DNA of 64,000 nt, taken from positions 3,162,001 through 3,226,000 of the forward strand of contig CP071498.1 of the NCBI GenBank assembly GCA_017354895.1, given 5' to 3'. The stretch comes from Podospora comata. Lineage: Eukaryota; Ascomycota; Sordariomycetes; Sordariales; Podosporaceae. The notes under the pieces are model-generated. The model searched no databases. It worked only from the letters and a program-made list of their open reading frames with translations, and had not been told where the DNA came from. A program made the position numbers and the translations under genes. Shown one piece after another: positions 1 to 12,300 of this stretch. Numbering within the stretch: the stretch's first letter is position 1; each line of letters starts with the position of its first letter.

Positions 1-2535
1 ATCTTTTCGTTCGAAAGTCCTTGGTGCTTCAAAAAAGTGAGCTGCCACACAAGCCGACCACTGGCAGTAACGAAGGCACGGCAGCCCGTCTAGCCTCCAT
101 GATAAGCGGGGACGCGGCAGACAACATCATCAGCCTTCTCTCCTTATATACTTGGGGGGACAGCCTGTATTTCATCTTTCCATGCCTGAAAACGGACTTA
201 TACCATCTACTTCGCCAAACGACCCTCCCCGGGGACCAAACTAAGCCCACGAAGCTACGTTCAAACGAGGAACTACCAAAGCATTGGCTGTGGAAACAAA
301 TGATTGGCGTTGCTCATGCACTCAGCGCCATTCACACGAAAATGAAGCACCCCCATGGGGGGGTCGAGGGATACATCATCGCCTCGCACTTTGATCTTAA
401 GCCAGCAAACATCCTGGTCACCAGCGAAGGTGTGCTTAAAGTCACAGACTTTGGCGAATCGGTTATAAGTGTGACCAAAAGTCTTGAGAACATGTCAACG
501 CCTTTCAGACCAGGTGACCCCAAGTACGCTGCTCCAGAGTCCAGGCCCTCGGAAGCAGAGCTTGCGAGGGCTTATGGGGCTGGAGAGGACAGTTTTCAGG
601 TCTTACTCAATTACGACGTCTGGGCGCTAGCTTGCGTCATGACAGAGGTGCTTGTCGTGTTGTTGGATACCGAGGAGCACCCGGCAGGGACAGCTATCGA
701 CAGATTCCATGCCAAGCTCGAGAAAGAATCTCGGATCGAAGAAACGCGAGGCACATTTCTCGAGGGAGGCCATGAGCTCAAGCCCTATGCCCGCAAGGTA
801 CTGGAAAACTTTCCAAAACTCCCGCGCTTTGCCCGCGATGATCCGCAGAAATGGTATATGCAGAGTGTCTCCAATTTGCTCCTCAGGATGTTCAGCACCG
901 ACAGCAGCAAGCGGCCGTTTTCAGCTCAGGTCCTCGAGGAATTGACACAGGCAGAGAAAATCTACTGGCAAAGTGTTGAGTATCATCGCGACCCACTTGC
1001 CTGGGATGTCGGTCAGGCACGCTTGACGCATGGCGGCCACTCTGAATTCCAAGAAGTTGGCTGGGGTCAATCAGGCTCTTTGCTCTCTTTCCTTCACATG
1101 TTCGTTGTTCTCTCCTTTATTCGTGTATCGATAGGTAAACGCTGACATGTCGCAGGGATGGCGTGACCTTGAAGGTGATCGATCAAGATGGAAGCGTAAC
1201 AGCTGGAGACCAGTCTCAGGGAGCTAAATGTCGATTCCAGCTCTTTTATCGAGCCTCCGCTTTGGTGGAGGAACAATCAGAACCGGGACCCATATCCCTT
1301 TCGAAGACTGGGAGTTCATCAGGGAATAGACGATCGAACGTCAACCCTTTCAAATCCAAGAATGCCGAACAAAAGCCCAAGCCGAAACTGGTCCAGCGAC
1401 CGTCAAAGTTCATCCTGAAATGGGGAGTTATTTCGCAAGAGAGTAACCATCGAAGTCCTTATCATATTAAGGAGACACACAGTCAGTGCACTTGATCAAC
1501 CCGTTTAACCGACACCGCAGTGTAATTGCTAACACTTATCCCTCTGTGCCAAATAGTTATCCCATCTGAATGGTCCTTTACCCCGAGGTACATTTTAAAC
1601 CCCGAGTTGGACCTGGGATTCATCCTCTTCAAGGATTCTGCGAACGGTGTTGATAATATTTTGCACTTTGAATTCGACACACTGGAAAGTACGTGCTAGA
1701 AACGATGCCCTGGCTGGAAGCGATGGGCCTGTATGAGTATGACTGACGTTTGCATTTAGAAGTTCGAAGCTTCCAGGCTGCCCTCCTCCGTTACACAGTC
1801 CAGGGCGATATGTAAGTTTGGCATCGTCTCCCATAGTCAAGCGTTGCTGTTCACCATGTGCGGAGGACATCCTGGACTTACCCACCCATCATCAACAGAC
1901 TGCAAGCTAAAACGGTCAACTATACCAAGTTGTTTGGAAAGCTCACACCGTTGTTCCCGGATGGCGGTGAGCCAATGATCCAAGTTTGGGCAAAGGACAG
2001 CCCACCTTTTCTTACAGTGGACAAAGCTGGTAGGCCACAATCGAAGGGACCTATCGAAAACACTCAGCCACGCCAGTTGGATAAAACACCACCTCCGAAG
2101 GCGCTGGTTTTCTTCGAAAAGCGTAGCGATATGCAGTTTGCTCTACATCGTACGAAACCTTCTTGACAGCCCTCTGGCATATTAGATACAAGCTGATGGT
2201 TGTTCACAGTTACCGCTCAGGTCACCAACAAACTATTCAACGACTCCAGACACCTTCGCGGCATTGTTTGCACGCGGGGGCCGTCGCGTGACCATTTTCC
2301 CCTCATATGCATCCCGTCCGGCAATCGAAGGCCAAAGCAGAATGTTAATAAGCTTTTGTGGAAGTCCAGTATGCCGCTCATTCAGGGGCTCGTGGAACCA
2401 GATGTCAGCCAGGACGATGTCGATAAGAAACGGGTGGTTCTCAAGCTGAAGGAGATGGAACTGATAATGGAAACTCAGGTTGGTGAGTACTTACGGAGAT
2501 GCCTGAAGTTGGTAGCTGGATATTGGTTCCAATGA
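1..2535 (+). CDS. protein kinase domain protein, 5'-partial, multi-exon
   Basis: The reading frame is open through the left edge, so the N-terminus lies outside the window. The first visible exon carries a eukaryotic protein kinase C-lobe: catalytic loop HFDLKPANIL (about 399-430), DFG (about 451-459), an APE-type triplet in YAAPES (about 526-543), and a DVWALACVMTE segment like subdomain IX. The residues needed for catalysis are present, so it may be active. Later exons (1156-1481, 1557-1688, from 1760) are supported by branch and acceptor motifs at 1140-1155, 1528-1556 and 1743-1759 and encode a fungal C-terminal extension of unknown role. The first donor near 1066 does not close in phase, and exons after about 1811 are unresolved. 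The stop at 2533-2535 is a guess from the last long frame. Function: probable Ser/Thr kinase, substrate unknown. It converges on the CorA-like gene downstream. Confidence 0.7.
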
Positions 2536-2719
2536 TACTAATACGATTGCGGAGTAGGCTATAAGACTATCAAGAGCCATGTACAAGGGGCGTGGGAGAA
2601 ATAAGGGCTGAGATAACTGTGATGACCTCGTCACCGAGGGCAGATACAGCTGTTGCTACACGGGGATGAGTTACTAATTCTTGCTATGATCATGAATGGA
2701 TACATAATGTAAATCGCTG

Positions 2720-4451
2720 TTACGGAGCCCCCGCTGTACCTTTCTGCCCGTGATGACTTGCCTTGCGCAATTCTATCACAATATAGAACCCCATAGTCAG
2801 AGCCACGAGGGGAATCGCCAACGCGGCGTAGAGCTGTAGGTCTTGTGCCGCTCTCCATATCCTAGCGTTGTCCGGATCTGTCGTTACGTAGCCCATCTGC
2901 AGGAAGTCGGCGACGAATGACGCCGGCACGAACACCAGAGCAAGCACAGTGAGCGTTTTTACCACGCTTGTCTCACGACCAGCCTGCTCTGAGAGGTTTG
3001 CAAGGGCGGCCGTGTTGCCGCCCAGCTGTTCCGTGTGGTGTTTGTTGATCTCGCTGTTTCGCAACGCCACGGTGTCTCGAAGCTGGTTCGCTAGGGAGGT
3101 GGCTCGCTCGAGGACAGCTGAGCTATTTCTGAGGGCGAATTTGTGCTCTTGTTTCAACTGGTGGAGGGTGCGAAGAAAGGGTAATAAGTCTTCGGGGTAA
3201 ATGTAGCTGCCTTTGTTGAGCATTTCCACCCGGTTGATCAGGCAGTCAATTGTGTCGATGTTTAAGCTAATCATGGTGGACACTCGACGTAGACTGTCTG
3301 TCAGACGCTGGAGATGTTTCATGTCCTGGGCTACTGTGGCTGGCGAGTCAAACATGTTGAAGTCTTGGGGGATTACACCGGATGCTATGAGACGGTGAAA
3401 CTTGAGGGTGTATACAATGTTAGTTTTTTGAGCCAGAGACTCAAAAGGGTGGGCTGGTGAGGTTGAGGAGGCAAGGTACATACGATTTCACTGACCTCAC
3501 TGTCAAGACTGTTGGTCATTTGTCGCCAGCCGTCGTCGACCTCCCCGAGAACGAGCGAGTGTAGCCTTGTCCAGTCTCGGCTGAAGTTCTGTACTTCCTC
3601 GCTGGGTGCTGACAGAGCCTCTTTCAGCGCGAGCTTCATGTTATCTGATAGCCTGACGAGAATGTGCGAGCTTTCTCTCGTGTTCAAGCAGGTCTGTTGA
3701 TAAATGAGCGCGTGCCGGATCGTCCATGCGTCTACTTTTGTGTCTTCGTTTCGTTTCGAGGCAGCGTACTTGAGTAGATAGCACATCTCTGGACAAGCCC
3801 GAGGTCAGTGACATGCTGGACCCTTGCTGTCCTAGGTATACATACCCAGCTTGTTCACTGAGCTGTTGTTACTGTCTTCGTACTCGACACAGTCAAACCC
3901 AGCAAACGCTTCGTCTTTGTTAAAGTATTTCTTCCCAAACACGTTCAAATAGCGACATATCTCTGGGAAGACATTCCATGACTCTAAAAGGTGAAGCATT
4001 TGTCGGTGTGGTATCAGGAGAGGCGACCTGCCGATGAGAGGGTGTAAAAGCCTGTATTTTGCACAGTTAACACTCAACTCCAGCTATGAAGCTACCCGGG
4101 AGCAATTATATGTTGGCATACACATATCGGCAATGAACCTTGGCATCATCCTCGCCTTGTTCACAGTTTTGTTGCTTGTCGAGGTATGCTGTCACGTCTT
4201 CTCCACTCTCTAGCATTGGTGTTGCTTGTGGCCCTTCACTCGACGTTATGAGTAAGAGGGAATGCGAGATATCGTCTTGTAGGCTGTCACTGACCTGTTT
4301 GGTTGACGGAGATGAACTGAACTTCGACTTCGCCGGGAAGGTCACGAGAGAATGTCTCGTTGCAATGCGGTTCTAGTGTGCGACGGACATAATCAATGCG
4401 GCTTGCGTGGGTGCATCTTCTCCCAGCTGCCAGCCAGGGGCGGGTTGACAT
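2720..4451 (-). CDS. CorA-like transporter-domain membrane protein
   Basis: Five exons close exactly in phase: 4451-4295, 4209-4122, 4051-3846, 3788-3484 and 3400-2720, giving 478 residues. The ATG at 4451 is the first in frame. An upstream exon cannot be excluded. The N-terminal two thirds are soluble and helical, with HALIYQQ and a long helix around residues 255-350, as in fungal CorA-like proteins. The C-terminus has two hydrophobic spans, about residues 400-420 and 440-462, in the CorA arrangement. The loop after the first span reads FLQMGYV. The GMN signature that marks true CorA Mg2+ channels is absent, so Mg2+ transport should not be assumed. Such proteins are expanded in filamentous ascomycetes and mostly uncharacterised. 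It sits tail-to-tail with the kinase gene. Confidence 0.75.
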
Positions 4452-4764
4452 GGTGAATAACGTGATCAGAGATACCAAATGGAGGTGGAATATGGAGAGA
4501 TTGTAGCAACATGCAACGAAAGGTTCCCTGTCGCATGGAGGATCGGAATGCTACTTGTGTATGTAGGTAGATAGGTACATGCGAGTGCGCAAATCTCGAG
4601 ATATATAGCTATGCATCACCCCCGCATTCCTTTCAATATGTGTGTGCCGTGGTGAGGCAAATTGACAGTGCCTATCATTCAGCCCGTGTTTGAGCATGGA
4701 AAGTCACGGCTTACAGACTCGGTGACAGATCGGGCAGCTGGTAAAGACTTTGGGGGTTGAATCG
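4452..4764. other. intergenic, about 310 bases
   Basis: This is the upstream region of the CorA-like gene and the 3' flank of the small gene to its right. It holds a GGTA/GATA-rich run at 4563-4578, related to similar runs at 39.4 and 44.3 kb. Nothing else was recognised. Confidence 0.5.
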
Positions 4765-5141
4765 CTAAAAGGTCAGGGAAATGGCGATTGTCTTGGGGGC
4801 CGAGCGCTTTTCGAGCTCTTGCTGCTCTTCCTGTTAAGAACTGGGATTAGCAGCCCAAAAGTGCAAAAATACCGGAAAAACCTGGGCTGTTAGGCATACC
4901 TTGGTAATTTCCCTTGGTGCAGTGACCACCCAGAAACTGCTGCCGCCTTGCACATCGGGCTGTTTCGAGAGAAGGCAAGGTCCGTCAGAACAAAAGCCAT
5001 GGGCGGTTCTGCATTGGCGAGACGTACCTTGTATGACCACGTGGTTCTTTCACCAACTGTTTTTGCACCAAAGGTTTGGCTTAGCCACTTCTCAAGTACC
5101 CAAAGGCTTACTGCGTATGTGAGCGGCGTCTGAACTGACAT
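4765..5141 (-). CDS. small three-exon protein of unknown function (79 aa)
   Basis: Three exons close in phase: 5141-5028 (38 codons), 4959-4900 (20 codons) and 4830-4765 (21 codons plus stop). Donors are GTACGT and GTATGC. The first intron has a TTCTGACGG branch-like site and the second has GCTAAT, and both acceptors are CAG. The ATG at 5141 gives MSVQTPLTYAVSLWVLEKW as N-terminus. The C-terminus ends in KTIAISLTF. There is no signal peptide or clear membrane span. One hydrophobic-aromatic stretch (residues 5-25) could be an amphipathic helix. Reading frame alone would miss this gene because its exons are so short. An upstream exon joined through a GTCAGT donor near 5260 is possible. Family not recognised. 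Confidence 0.5.
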
Positions 5142-5758
5142 GGTGAGTAGGTCCCAGCTAGTTAACCAAACATTACAGAGACAAGTCAAGGAGCGGTTTT
5201 GTCCATCTGTTGAAGCATGAAGTATGGATCAATCATTGTCAAAGATTAAGTACACTGACCATCTTGGGAGGGGTGGTGTCATATCGCCCGCTTCGATTGC
5301 CAGCTGAACAGTGGTGACACCTGGATGCCTTGCCAATAATCACGCCCAGCTTCACCAGTGGACGCCACATCAGCAGGCAATTGATAATTCGCCTGATTTT
5401 CCACCCGAAAGCTGCAGGTGTGCGCCGGCATATGGCCTAACATGGCTTAGTCCTGCTCCCAAGACGACAACACGGCCAGAATTCTGCATATTTCCACACA
5501 GACTGGGCGCCGAAGCCCACCATCCCCTGATAAGCACTTGTGATGGCTTCCAGGCAGTGCATGATTTCCAGAACGGGGAGAAATCATCAAGGCTGGACTC
5601 TGCGGCTTCTCACTGGCTGACGGCTGTTGCCCCTATAACTTGGAGGATAACAAGACGTTGATGCTTGTCAGTCGCCAGGCTCAAAAATGTTTAAGCCGAT
5701 CCTCTTCTTCCGCCCTGCATAATATGCGACCTGCAAGATCGGCTATACCAATGTCAAT
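5142..5758. other. intergenic between divergent genes
   Basis: This is the shared upstream region of the 79-residue gene (-) and the permease (+). Short open frames here have no coding character and no splice signals that close in phase. No other element was recognised. Confidence 0.4.
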
Positions 5759-8569
5759 ATGTCTAACAGCATTGCAATGCGGGACATGGGCCCTGTGCGT
5801 CCACTCGCGGAGGACGTTAACCCACTAGAAGCCCAAGCCTCGTTTCCAGGTGCATCAACACAGGCTCGAAATCATATGGATAATGACTCAAATCGACCCT
5901 CGGCTACAGAACTCGGAGGGTCACAATCAGAGCCTCCGGGAGATACGCGACACAACAGTCATCACGAAATCCATGGTGATCATGACGATGATAACGATCA
6001 TGAGGACCGCGAGAGGCGACGGCGGGCAGCGGGACCGTTCAAGAATCCTCGCGTCAACACCGAGACAGAAATTTCGGAAGAAAGGGGGACCGGGCCACTG
6101 GGCGTGTTCGACATATTCGCATTCATTGCAAACAAGATGATTGGAACGGGAATCTACACGGCTCCTGCATCTGTTTTCTTGCTTACGGGAAGGAAGAACC
6201 TAACACTGGGTCTTTTTGGAGTTGGGTTCTTTTACTCACTGATCAGGTTTGTACAACCATTCCTGCCTGTGATGGAGGTAGCTAACGGAAAATCTAGCAC
6301 ATTCCTCTACCTTGATTTTGCTGCCGCGTTTCCATACACTGGGGGTGAATTGGTTTATGTGAGACTCGCTTCTCAATGATTCTGATCGCTGATCTATCTT
6401 TTCTCATGCTTACACTTTCTTTCAGATCAGTGAGATGACGGCCCATTCCGGAATACGAGAATCATCACCGACACAAGGGCAAGTTGACAAGACCCCGAGC
6501 CCTCCCCGATGGCGCAAGACGAAAAGGATATTTGGAGATGGACTCCTGGCCTATGTCGCCTATTCCATCTTATTCGTCGCATTCTTCAACTCCGGAACCA
6601 ACAGTATGCAAACTGGACGTCTGGTTCTACTTTGCGTCAATGCCGGAGATGTTGACGAGAATGGCGTGACGCCCGATGTCAACCGAGATCTTGTCCGCTT
6701 CCTTGGGATCGTGGTACTATCGGTGATATGTCTACTACAGTACTTCTCTCCCTCTGCAGGCAGAAGGCTGAACCGAGGTTTTGCTGCGATCAAAATACTC
6801 ACGCTTATTGCCCTCATCGGTGTCGCTGGCAACACGGCCCGAGTGAGACGTCAAAACAACGAGGGACATTCAGCCGAGTGGCAAGAGGAAAACCCAGTAA
6901 CAAGCCCGTTGAGTTTCGCAAAGGCCATTCTCGCGGTCCTGTTCAGCTTTGAAGGTTGGGAAAACGCTACATTTGTGAGGCCCGTCCAAATGAGATCACT
7001 GCCAAAAAGACAGAAGCTAACAGATCACTGGAGGTTGCCGGCGAGATACCCCGACATCAGCACAAGGTCCTGCAAAAAGGCTTCATCATCGCCGTAGTGG
7101 TGGTTGGTGTCTTGTATCTGGCTGTTGTTTCCGCAGTGGTAAGCCATGGCATAACTCATCCTCTGCTAAAGGCGATGACTAACAAAGCCTCGGCCAGCTT
7201 GATGCTCTGAGTTGGGCTCAACTGAATGAACAACGGACTAATGTAAATTACGCGCCCTTGGTATGTCACCAAGCTCTTCCAAAGTCCATCGCTACAGAAC
7301 TAATGACTAACCACTCCAAGCTGACGGGTAATGGCACGGCTGCGCGACGTGGCTGGGCCATAATGGCGGCTATTTCTTCTCTTGGCAGCCTAAACTCCAT
7401 CATATACACATTTAGCAGGGGTAAGTGGCCTTCACCACAATCAATATCCCCTCACCATTGTCATCCAGATGGCCCTTTCGGTCAGACTAACAGGATTGCG
7501 AATAGTCAAGCAAGCCATTGGTCAAGCCGATATCCTACCCTGGTCCAAAGTCTGGAAAAAGGACGACAGCATGGACAGGGCCCGCGATGTGAGCGTACAG
7601 GAGACACGAAACCCTACCAATCCACAGCACTACATTCACAAATCGCCCCAGGGAGGGCTACTGATCCACTGGACTATGTCGGTAGTTGTGATTGCTGGAA
7701 GCTCGGCCACAGCAAACACCATTGAGTCGATTGGCATCCCAGGATACATACAAACCTACGTTCACGTCTTCGTTCTCTGTAAGTGAAGCCTAGGGCATTT
7801 TCGAACTGCGACAAACTACCTTTTGATACCGATCGGGTATCTTGATATACACCCATATCAATTAGCAGTCTCTACATTGTCTCCAGAAAAGAGAACGAAG
7901 AAACAGCTAACAACGCCATTCCCCACCTCAGTCACCCTAGCTCTCGTCTCCTTCCGCCTCCCCGGCCGCGAAAGAGCCCTAGCAGCCCTCACGCAACAAC
8001 CAATAAAAAGCATACTCCGTCCCTCCGAGCTCACAAACCCCTTCGCCAAATCCATCTGGTACCTCCTATGGCTCCTTTACATATTAATGAACCTCACCAT
8101 CATCGTCGTGAACCCAGTCCCGCCTTACTCCGGCTCCGACGGCAGCACCGTCTCGTTTCCCGGCTGGGGCTTCCCCGCCATCCTCTTCAGCGTCCTCGCC
8201 TTTGCAATCTCGTACTACCTCGTCATCTTCTGTCCCCTGCCGCGCGAATATCCCCCAAATCACCCCCTCGATGCCCCCACTCCGGGTGATCAGATTCCCG
8301 CACGGTGGACACGAAACCCCTTGCACGCCGCTGGCATCAGGGCCAAGATCGAGTTTGACAAGGACTACAACGAGGCTCTGCCGCGGGTGTTTCGGTTTGG
8401 TCGTCGGTGGCGGGTGGTTTACTCGATTGAGGGCGATAGCGACGGGGAGGAATATGATTCCTCTACGATCAAGTTGTTTCTGTACTGGCTTTTTGGGGGT
8501 GATCGTCTGAAGGAGTCTCCCCCGCGAAGATTCTGGGAGTGGTTGAGGGAACGGGCGCATTTTCGGTGA
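5759..8569 (+). CDS. amino-acid permease, LAT/MUP1-like (APC superfamily)
   Basis: Proposed exons are 5759-6358, 6426-6974, 7034-7138, 7198-7260, 7321-7420, 7506-7778 and 7932-8569, about 775 residues. All phases close. The third exon uses a GAG acceptor, and the last intron could end at 7868 instead, adding 21 in-frame codons. A hydrophilic, acidic/His-rich N-terminus of about 115 residues precedes the first span. The unwound-helix motif in NKMIGTGIYTAPASVF is the substrate-binding glycine motif of APC transporters. GWENATF-VAGEIPR across the third exon junction matches the cytoplasmic loop of MUP1/LAT-type carriers, and VKQAIGQADILPW matches the next loop. There are about 12 hydrophobic segments. 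Predicted role: plasma-membrane uptake of amino acids, possibly methionine-like substrates. Specificity cannot be read from sequence. Confidence 0.85.
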
Positions 8570-9361
8570 TAAAGGGAAGGGTTGGCATGGCAACGGCTTA
8601 GGACCCACTTACCCCTGAATCTTCTCCCTGCGATTATTCACAATACGCAACACTTTAATGTAGGATTTAATATATCAAAACGCGGAAGACTATGTGCGTT
8701 ATTAAAGAAGTTTTGTTTCTTGTTTTTTGGGGGAGGGGGGGTTGGATATCCGTATCTAGCTTTTGAGCTGTATTAATAAATCAACTCTTAATAGAAAAGA
8801 AAGGTAAAATGTGGAGTTCAACTCGAACATATACACCTTCTCCTAAATCAAAAAAATCAGCAACATACTTCCCTCGAGCTTACATAACATCCTTACAATT
8901 AGGCTGTCGATAAAAAATTGCAAAAGATGAACATGACCACGCCTCGAACTGAGGACCTCATTAGTTGCAGGCACTAGTAAGAACCAACAAGATCTCTACA
9001 TGGATATGAGGGATACGCTGAGTGCAAGTAACCTACGCGCTGCCAATTACACCACATGGGAGAACTCATGTTCTTGCTTGAATTTCACTTGCGGTTTCGC
9101 AGGCTACAAACCTCCTCCTGATCCTCAGCCTGTCTTAGGTTCTTCGACTCCTTTCCAACTCTTGAAAAAGGTCAACAAAACTACCAGTTGCGCCCCGCTT
9201 TCCCCATCGTTCGTTCGATGTGGTCTTCGACATAGCGAATCCTTCCCCGCGACTGCACTCTCCGCAGTCAACCCAGGAATCTTAGGGTCGGTTTAAGACC
9301 CACCAAGATGGAACGTATCCAATTCCATTCCGTTATCCAATGACCCACCACTTATTCGATC
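8570..9361. other. intergenic with a tRNA-like element
   Basis: The gap lies between the permease 3' end and the NLR-type gene 3' end (convergent genes). It is AT-rich at 8640-8900, with several T and A runs consistent with 3' untranslated regions. The tRNA-like sequence at 8929-9060 is listed separately. Confidence 0.5.
8929..9060 (-). tRNA. possible intron-containing tRNA or tRNA pseudogene
   Basis: Read on the minus strand, a D-arm-like GTGTAATTGGCAGCGC (9052-9037) is followed by GTAGG (9036-9032). This can pair with CCTGC (8971-8967) as an anticodon stem around a long, intron-sized loop. A T-loop-like GTTCGAG follows (about 8950-8944), then runs of T (8925-8914) that could end RNA polymerase III transcription. 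The D-arm resembles fungal Gln-type tRNAs. However, the T-stem does not pair well, the acceptor stem next to the D-arm pairs at only four of seven positions, and no sensible anticodon falls out. It is either a decayed copy or a false match. Confidence 0.25.
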
Positions 9362-12300
9362 CTATTCCAACAGATCTTCACCAACCCAAAGCAACTCCTC
9401 CTGAAAAACCGGATCGATGACTTCCTCCTCGTCACTTGACCCCGAACCCTCCTTAACCTCAACTTCGACAACCGCCTTCTCCAAAAGCCCAACCTTCAAC
9501 GCAATCCGATTCTTAACAACCCCCCACTTCGACATCCGTTTCCAAGGCTGATCAAACCCAGGTATAGACTCGACATTATCCGCCACGACATCCTCGTCTT
9601 CCTCTTCCTCCACCTCGTCATCCTCCTCCTCATTCTCATCCTCCTCCCCCTCCTCCGCACCCTTCTTCTTCTCATCCTCCACACTATCCCTCACCCAATC
9701 AGCCCAATAGCCCGCATGGTGCCCCTTCATCCTCTGAACATCAACCTCCTCCCACGTAGCTCCGTTTCTGAGCAAATACCTCACAATCTCCCCATGACCT
9801 ACAAAAACAGCAGCATACAACGGACTGAAAAACCACCCACCCCTCAAGTTAACATCCGCCCCTCTGCTCACCAGCATTTCCACCGTCTCTAGCTCCCCCG
9901 TCTGACAGGCCGCCTGCAAAGCAGTGTGGTATTTCCCACCCGTGGCATCAATCTCAGCCCCCCGGTTAAGCAGCATGGCAATAACCCACTTCGAAGCCCT
10001 AGACGCACAAGCAGCCTGCAGCGGCGTCCCGTATCTCCCCCCCCTAGCGTTGGGATCCGCACCTCTCCTCAGAAGTAGATCCACCGCCTCGACCTTGCCA
10101 TGAAGAATAGCCGCGTGGAGAGCCGTGCCTAAGTGCCCTGCCTTGGTGCAGACGTCTGCCCCCTTCCTGAGGAGGAGACGCCAACTCTCCGGCTCCCCTT
10201 GCGACACGGACGCTATCAGCGGTGTGCCCCACCGTCCAGAAGCGCGACCCGGGTTCACCTCGGCCCCAGCCTTGACCAGCTTCCTGACAGCGTACCACGA
10301 ATTCCGAAGCGCCGCGGCCTGGAGCGCGGTACCACGGACCGTCGAAACGGGTTCGTTCAGATCAACCCCCAGCTTCATCACCTTGTCAAAGATCTTTTGC
10401 CCCTTATCGATGCTCTCGATGGCGGCGAATAGCGCGTTTGGGTACAGTTCGTTACCCAGCTTTGCATCGGCACCCTTCTCCATCAGGTAGTCAAATGTGC
10501 CCTCCTGATAGGTGACAGCCGCGGCGTTGAGAGCGGTGCCATAATGACCAGCTACTTTGTTGACTTCGGCTCCAGCCTCGACAAAGTACTGCTCATCTTC
10601 GCGCTCCATCCAGACACAGTGCTGCAGTCCATTGCCGAAGCGTCCATAGGCAAGGTTGACGTCAAAGTCGCGGTAGTTGATCATCTGATGGAGCAGCGTC
10701 GAGCAGGATCCCCAGGTATCATCCTTACCGGGATATCCAACTGCCGCGCCGCCAGCACACCCAAACATACCCCCAAGGAGATCATTCCGAGCGCCATGCC
10801 TGTACAGGATCCTGATGATGACGTAGGCGCCCCGGCTGTATGCTGCTTGCAAAGCAGTGCCGTATTGCCCACCTTGTATGTTTGGATCGGCGCCGTTGTC
10901 AAGCAAGGTTTCCAACTTCTTGTCGTCGTAGTGATATGCGGCGACCTGAAGAGCAGTGCCCCATACCCCACCCACAGCATTGACATCGGCACCTTGTTCA
11001 ATAAGGTACAGAGCCACTTCATCATCAGACTGGAAGCCCACGGCGCAGGGAAGCGGGTAACCCCAACCGCCGGCTCTTTCATTGACATTTGCACCATGCT
11101 CAACCAGAAGTTTGATAAGCTCCACGTCCACTCCGTCATGGCGGAGCGCAGCCAGTAACGGACTGGTGTACCAGGAACCCTTGATGACTTCGGTGGTTGC
11201 CCCAGCCGCGAGGAGGCTTCGCACCACTTCAACATGACCTTGGGAGCACGCGGCCATCAGGGCCGTGGTGAAAATGCCACCCTTTTCGTTGGCGTCGCTC
11301 CCTAGCTTGAGGAGTAGGTCAACGGTGGTGGAGTGACCACGAAGTGATGCTACCTGGAGTGCCGATTTGAAAGGAGGCTTTGGCGCGTCTTGTCCCAAAT
11401 CCACGGATAGATGAGCCCCAGCCCCAACGAGCTTCGTAATTAGGTCATCCTTCCCATGCCAAGCAGCAGACTGCAGGGCTGTGATGGGCCCTTTATCAAG
11501 CCCATCGTCAATACTCCCGGTGAGATCTGAATAATCGCTAGCAAGATTGACATCCGCTCCAGCCTCAAGCAAGAAGTTGAAGATGGCATCACTCTCCAGC
11601 TCGACCGCCGCCTGGAGAGCGGTGATGAGCAAACCAGCTTTGATATTCACATCAGCCCCGCGTTCCACCAAAATCTTGACCAGATCAAGTCTGTCACGCT
11701 TCACGGCGAAAAGGAGTGGAAACCCGTGGCTTCCACTTTCCTCATCGGTCACGACGCTTGGATCCGCTCCCGCATCCAATAGAGCCGTGACGATATCTTC
11801 ACAGATGGACTTGGCATTGAGAGCAGCAGAGAGGGGAGCACCGTATCGACCGTTGTTGGTTTCGCTTGGACTCGCCCCCAGTTGAAGCAACTGCTTGACC
11901 ACGTGCATTTTACCATTCGAGGCAGCAGCTTCCAGCGGTGTGCACGAGATGGGCTTGTTAAGAACCGTACCAAGCAGAGCCAGATCCACCCCTTGTTCCG
12001 CGAGAAAGGCCACCGTATTTGAATGTCCGAAATATGCTGCAGTCACCAGAGCATTTCCCGCATCTGTTGTGGCCCCCTTTTCTAAACCGAGATCGTAGAG
12101 AGCCTCAATCACGGCGTTGTGGCCGTTGGCCGCAGCACGGACAACCGCCGTGGCTTCATTGTCACCAGTGTTGATGTCGATACCCGCTTTGGCAAGCAAT
12201 TTGACGCAGTCGACATGACCACCATAGGCTGCCAGCTCGAGGGGGCTGCCGTACTCTGGATGGGTTACGCTGAGGTCCGCCCCAGCACTGATGAGTCGCT

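Noticed and set aside
10125-11235. Several plus-strand frames of 100-200 codons opposite the ankyrin region (for example 10544-11158)
   Set aside because: They mirror the repeat periodicity of the minus-strand gene and have no features of their own.
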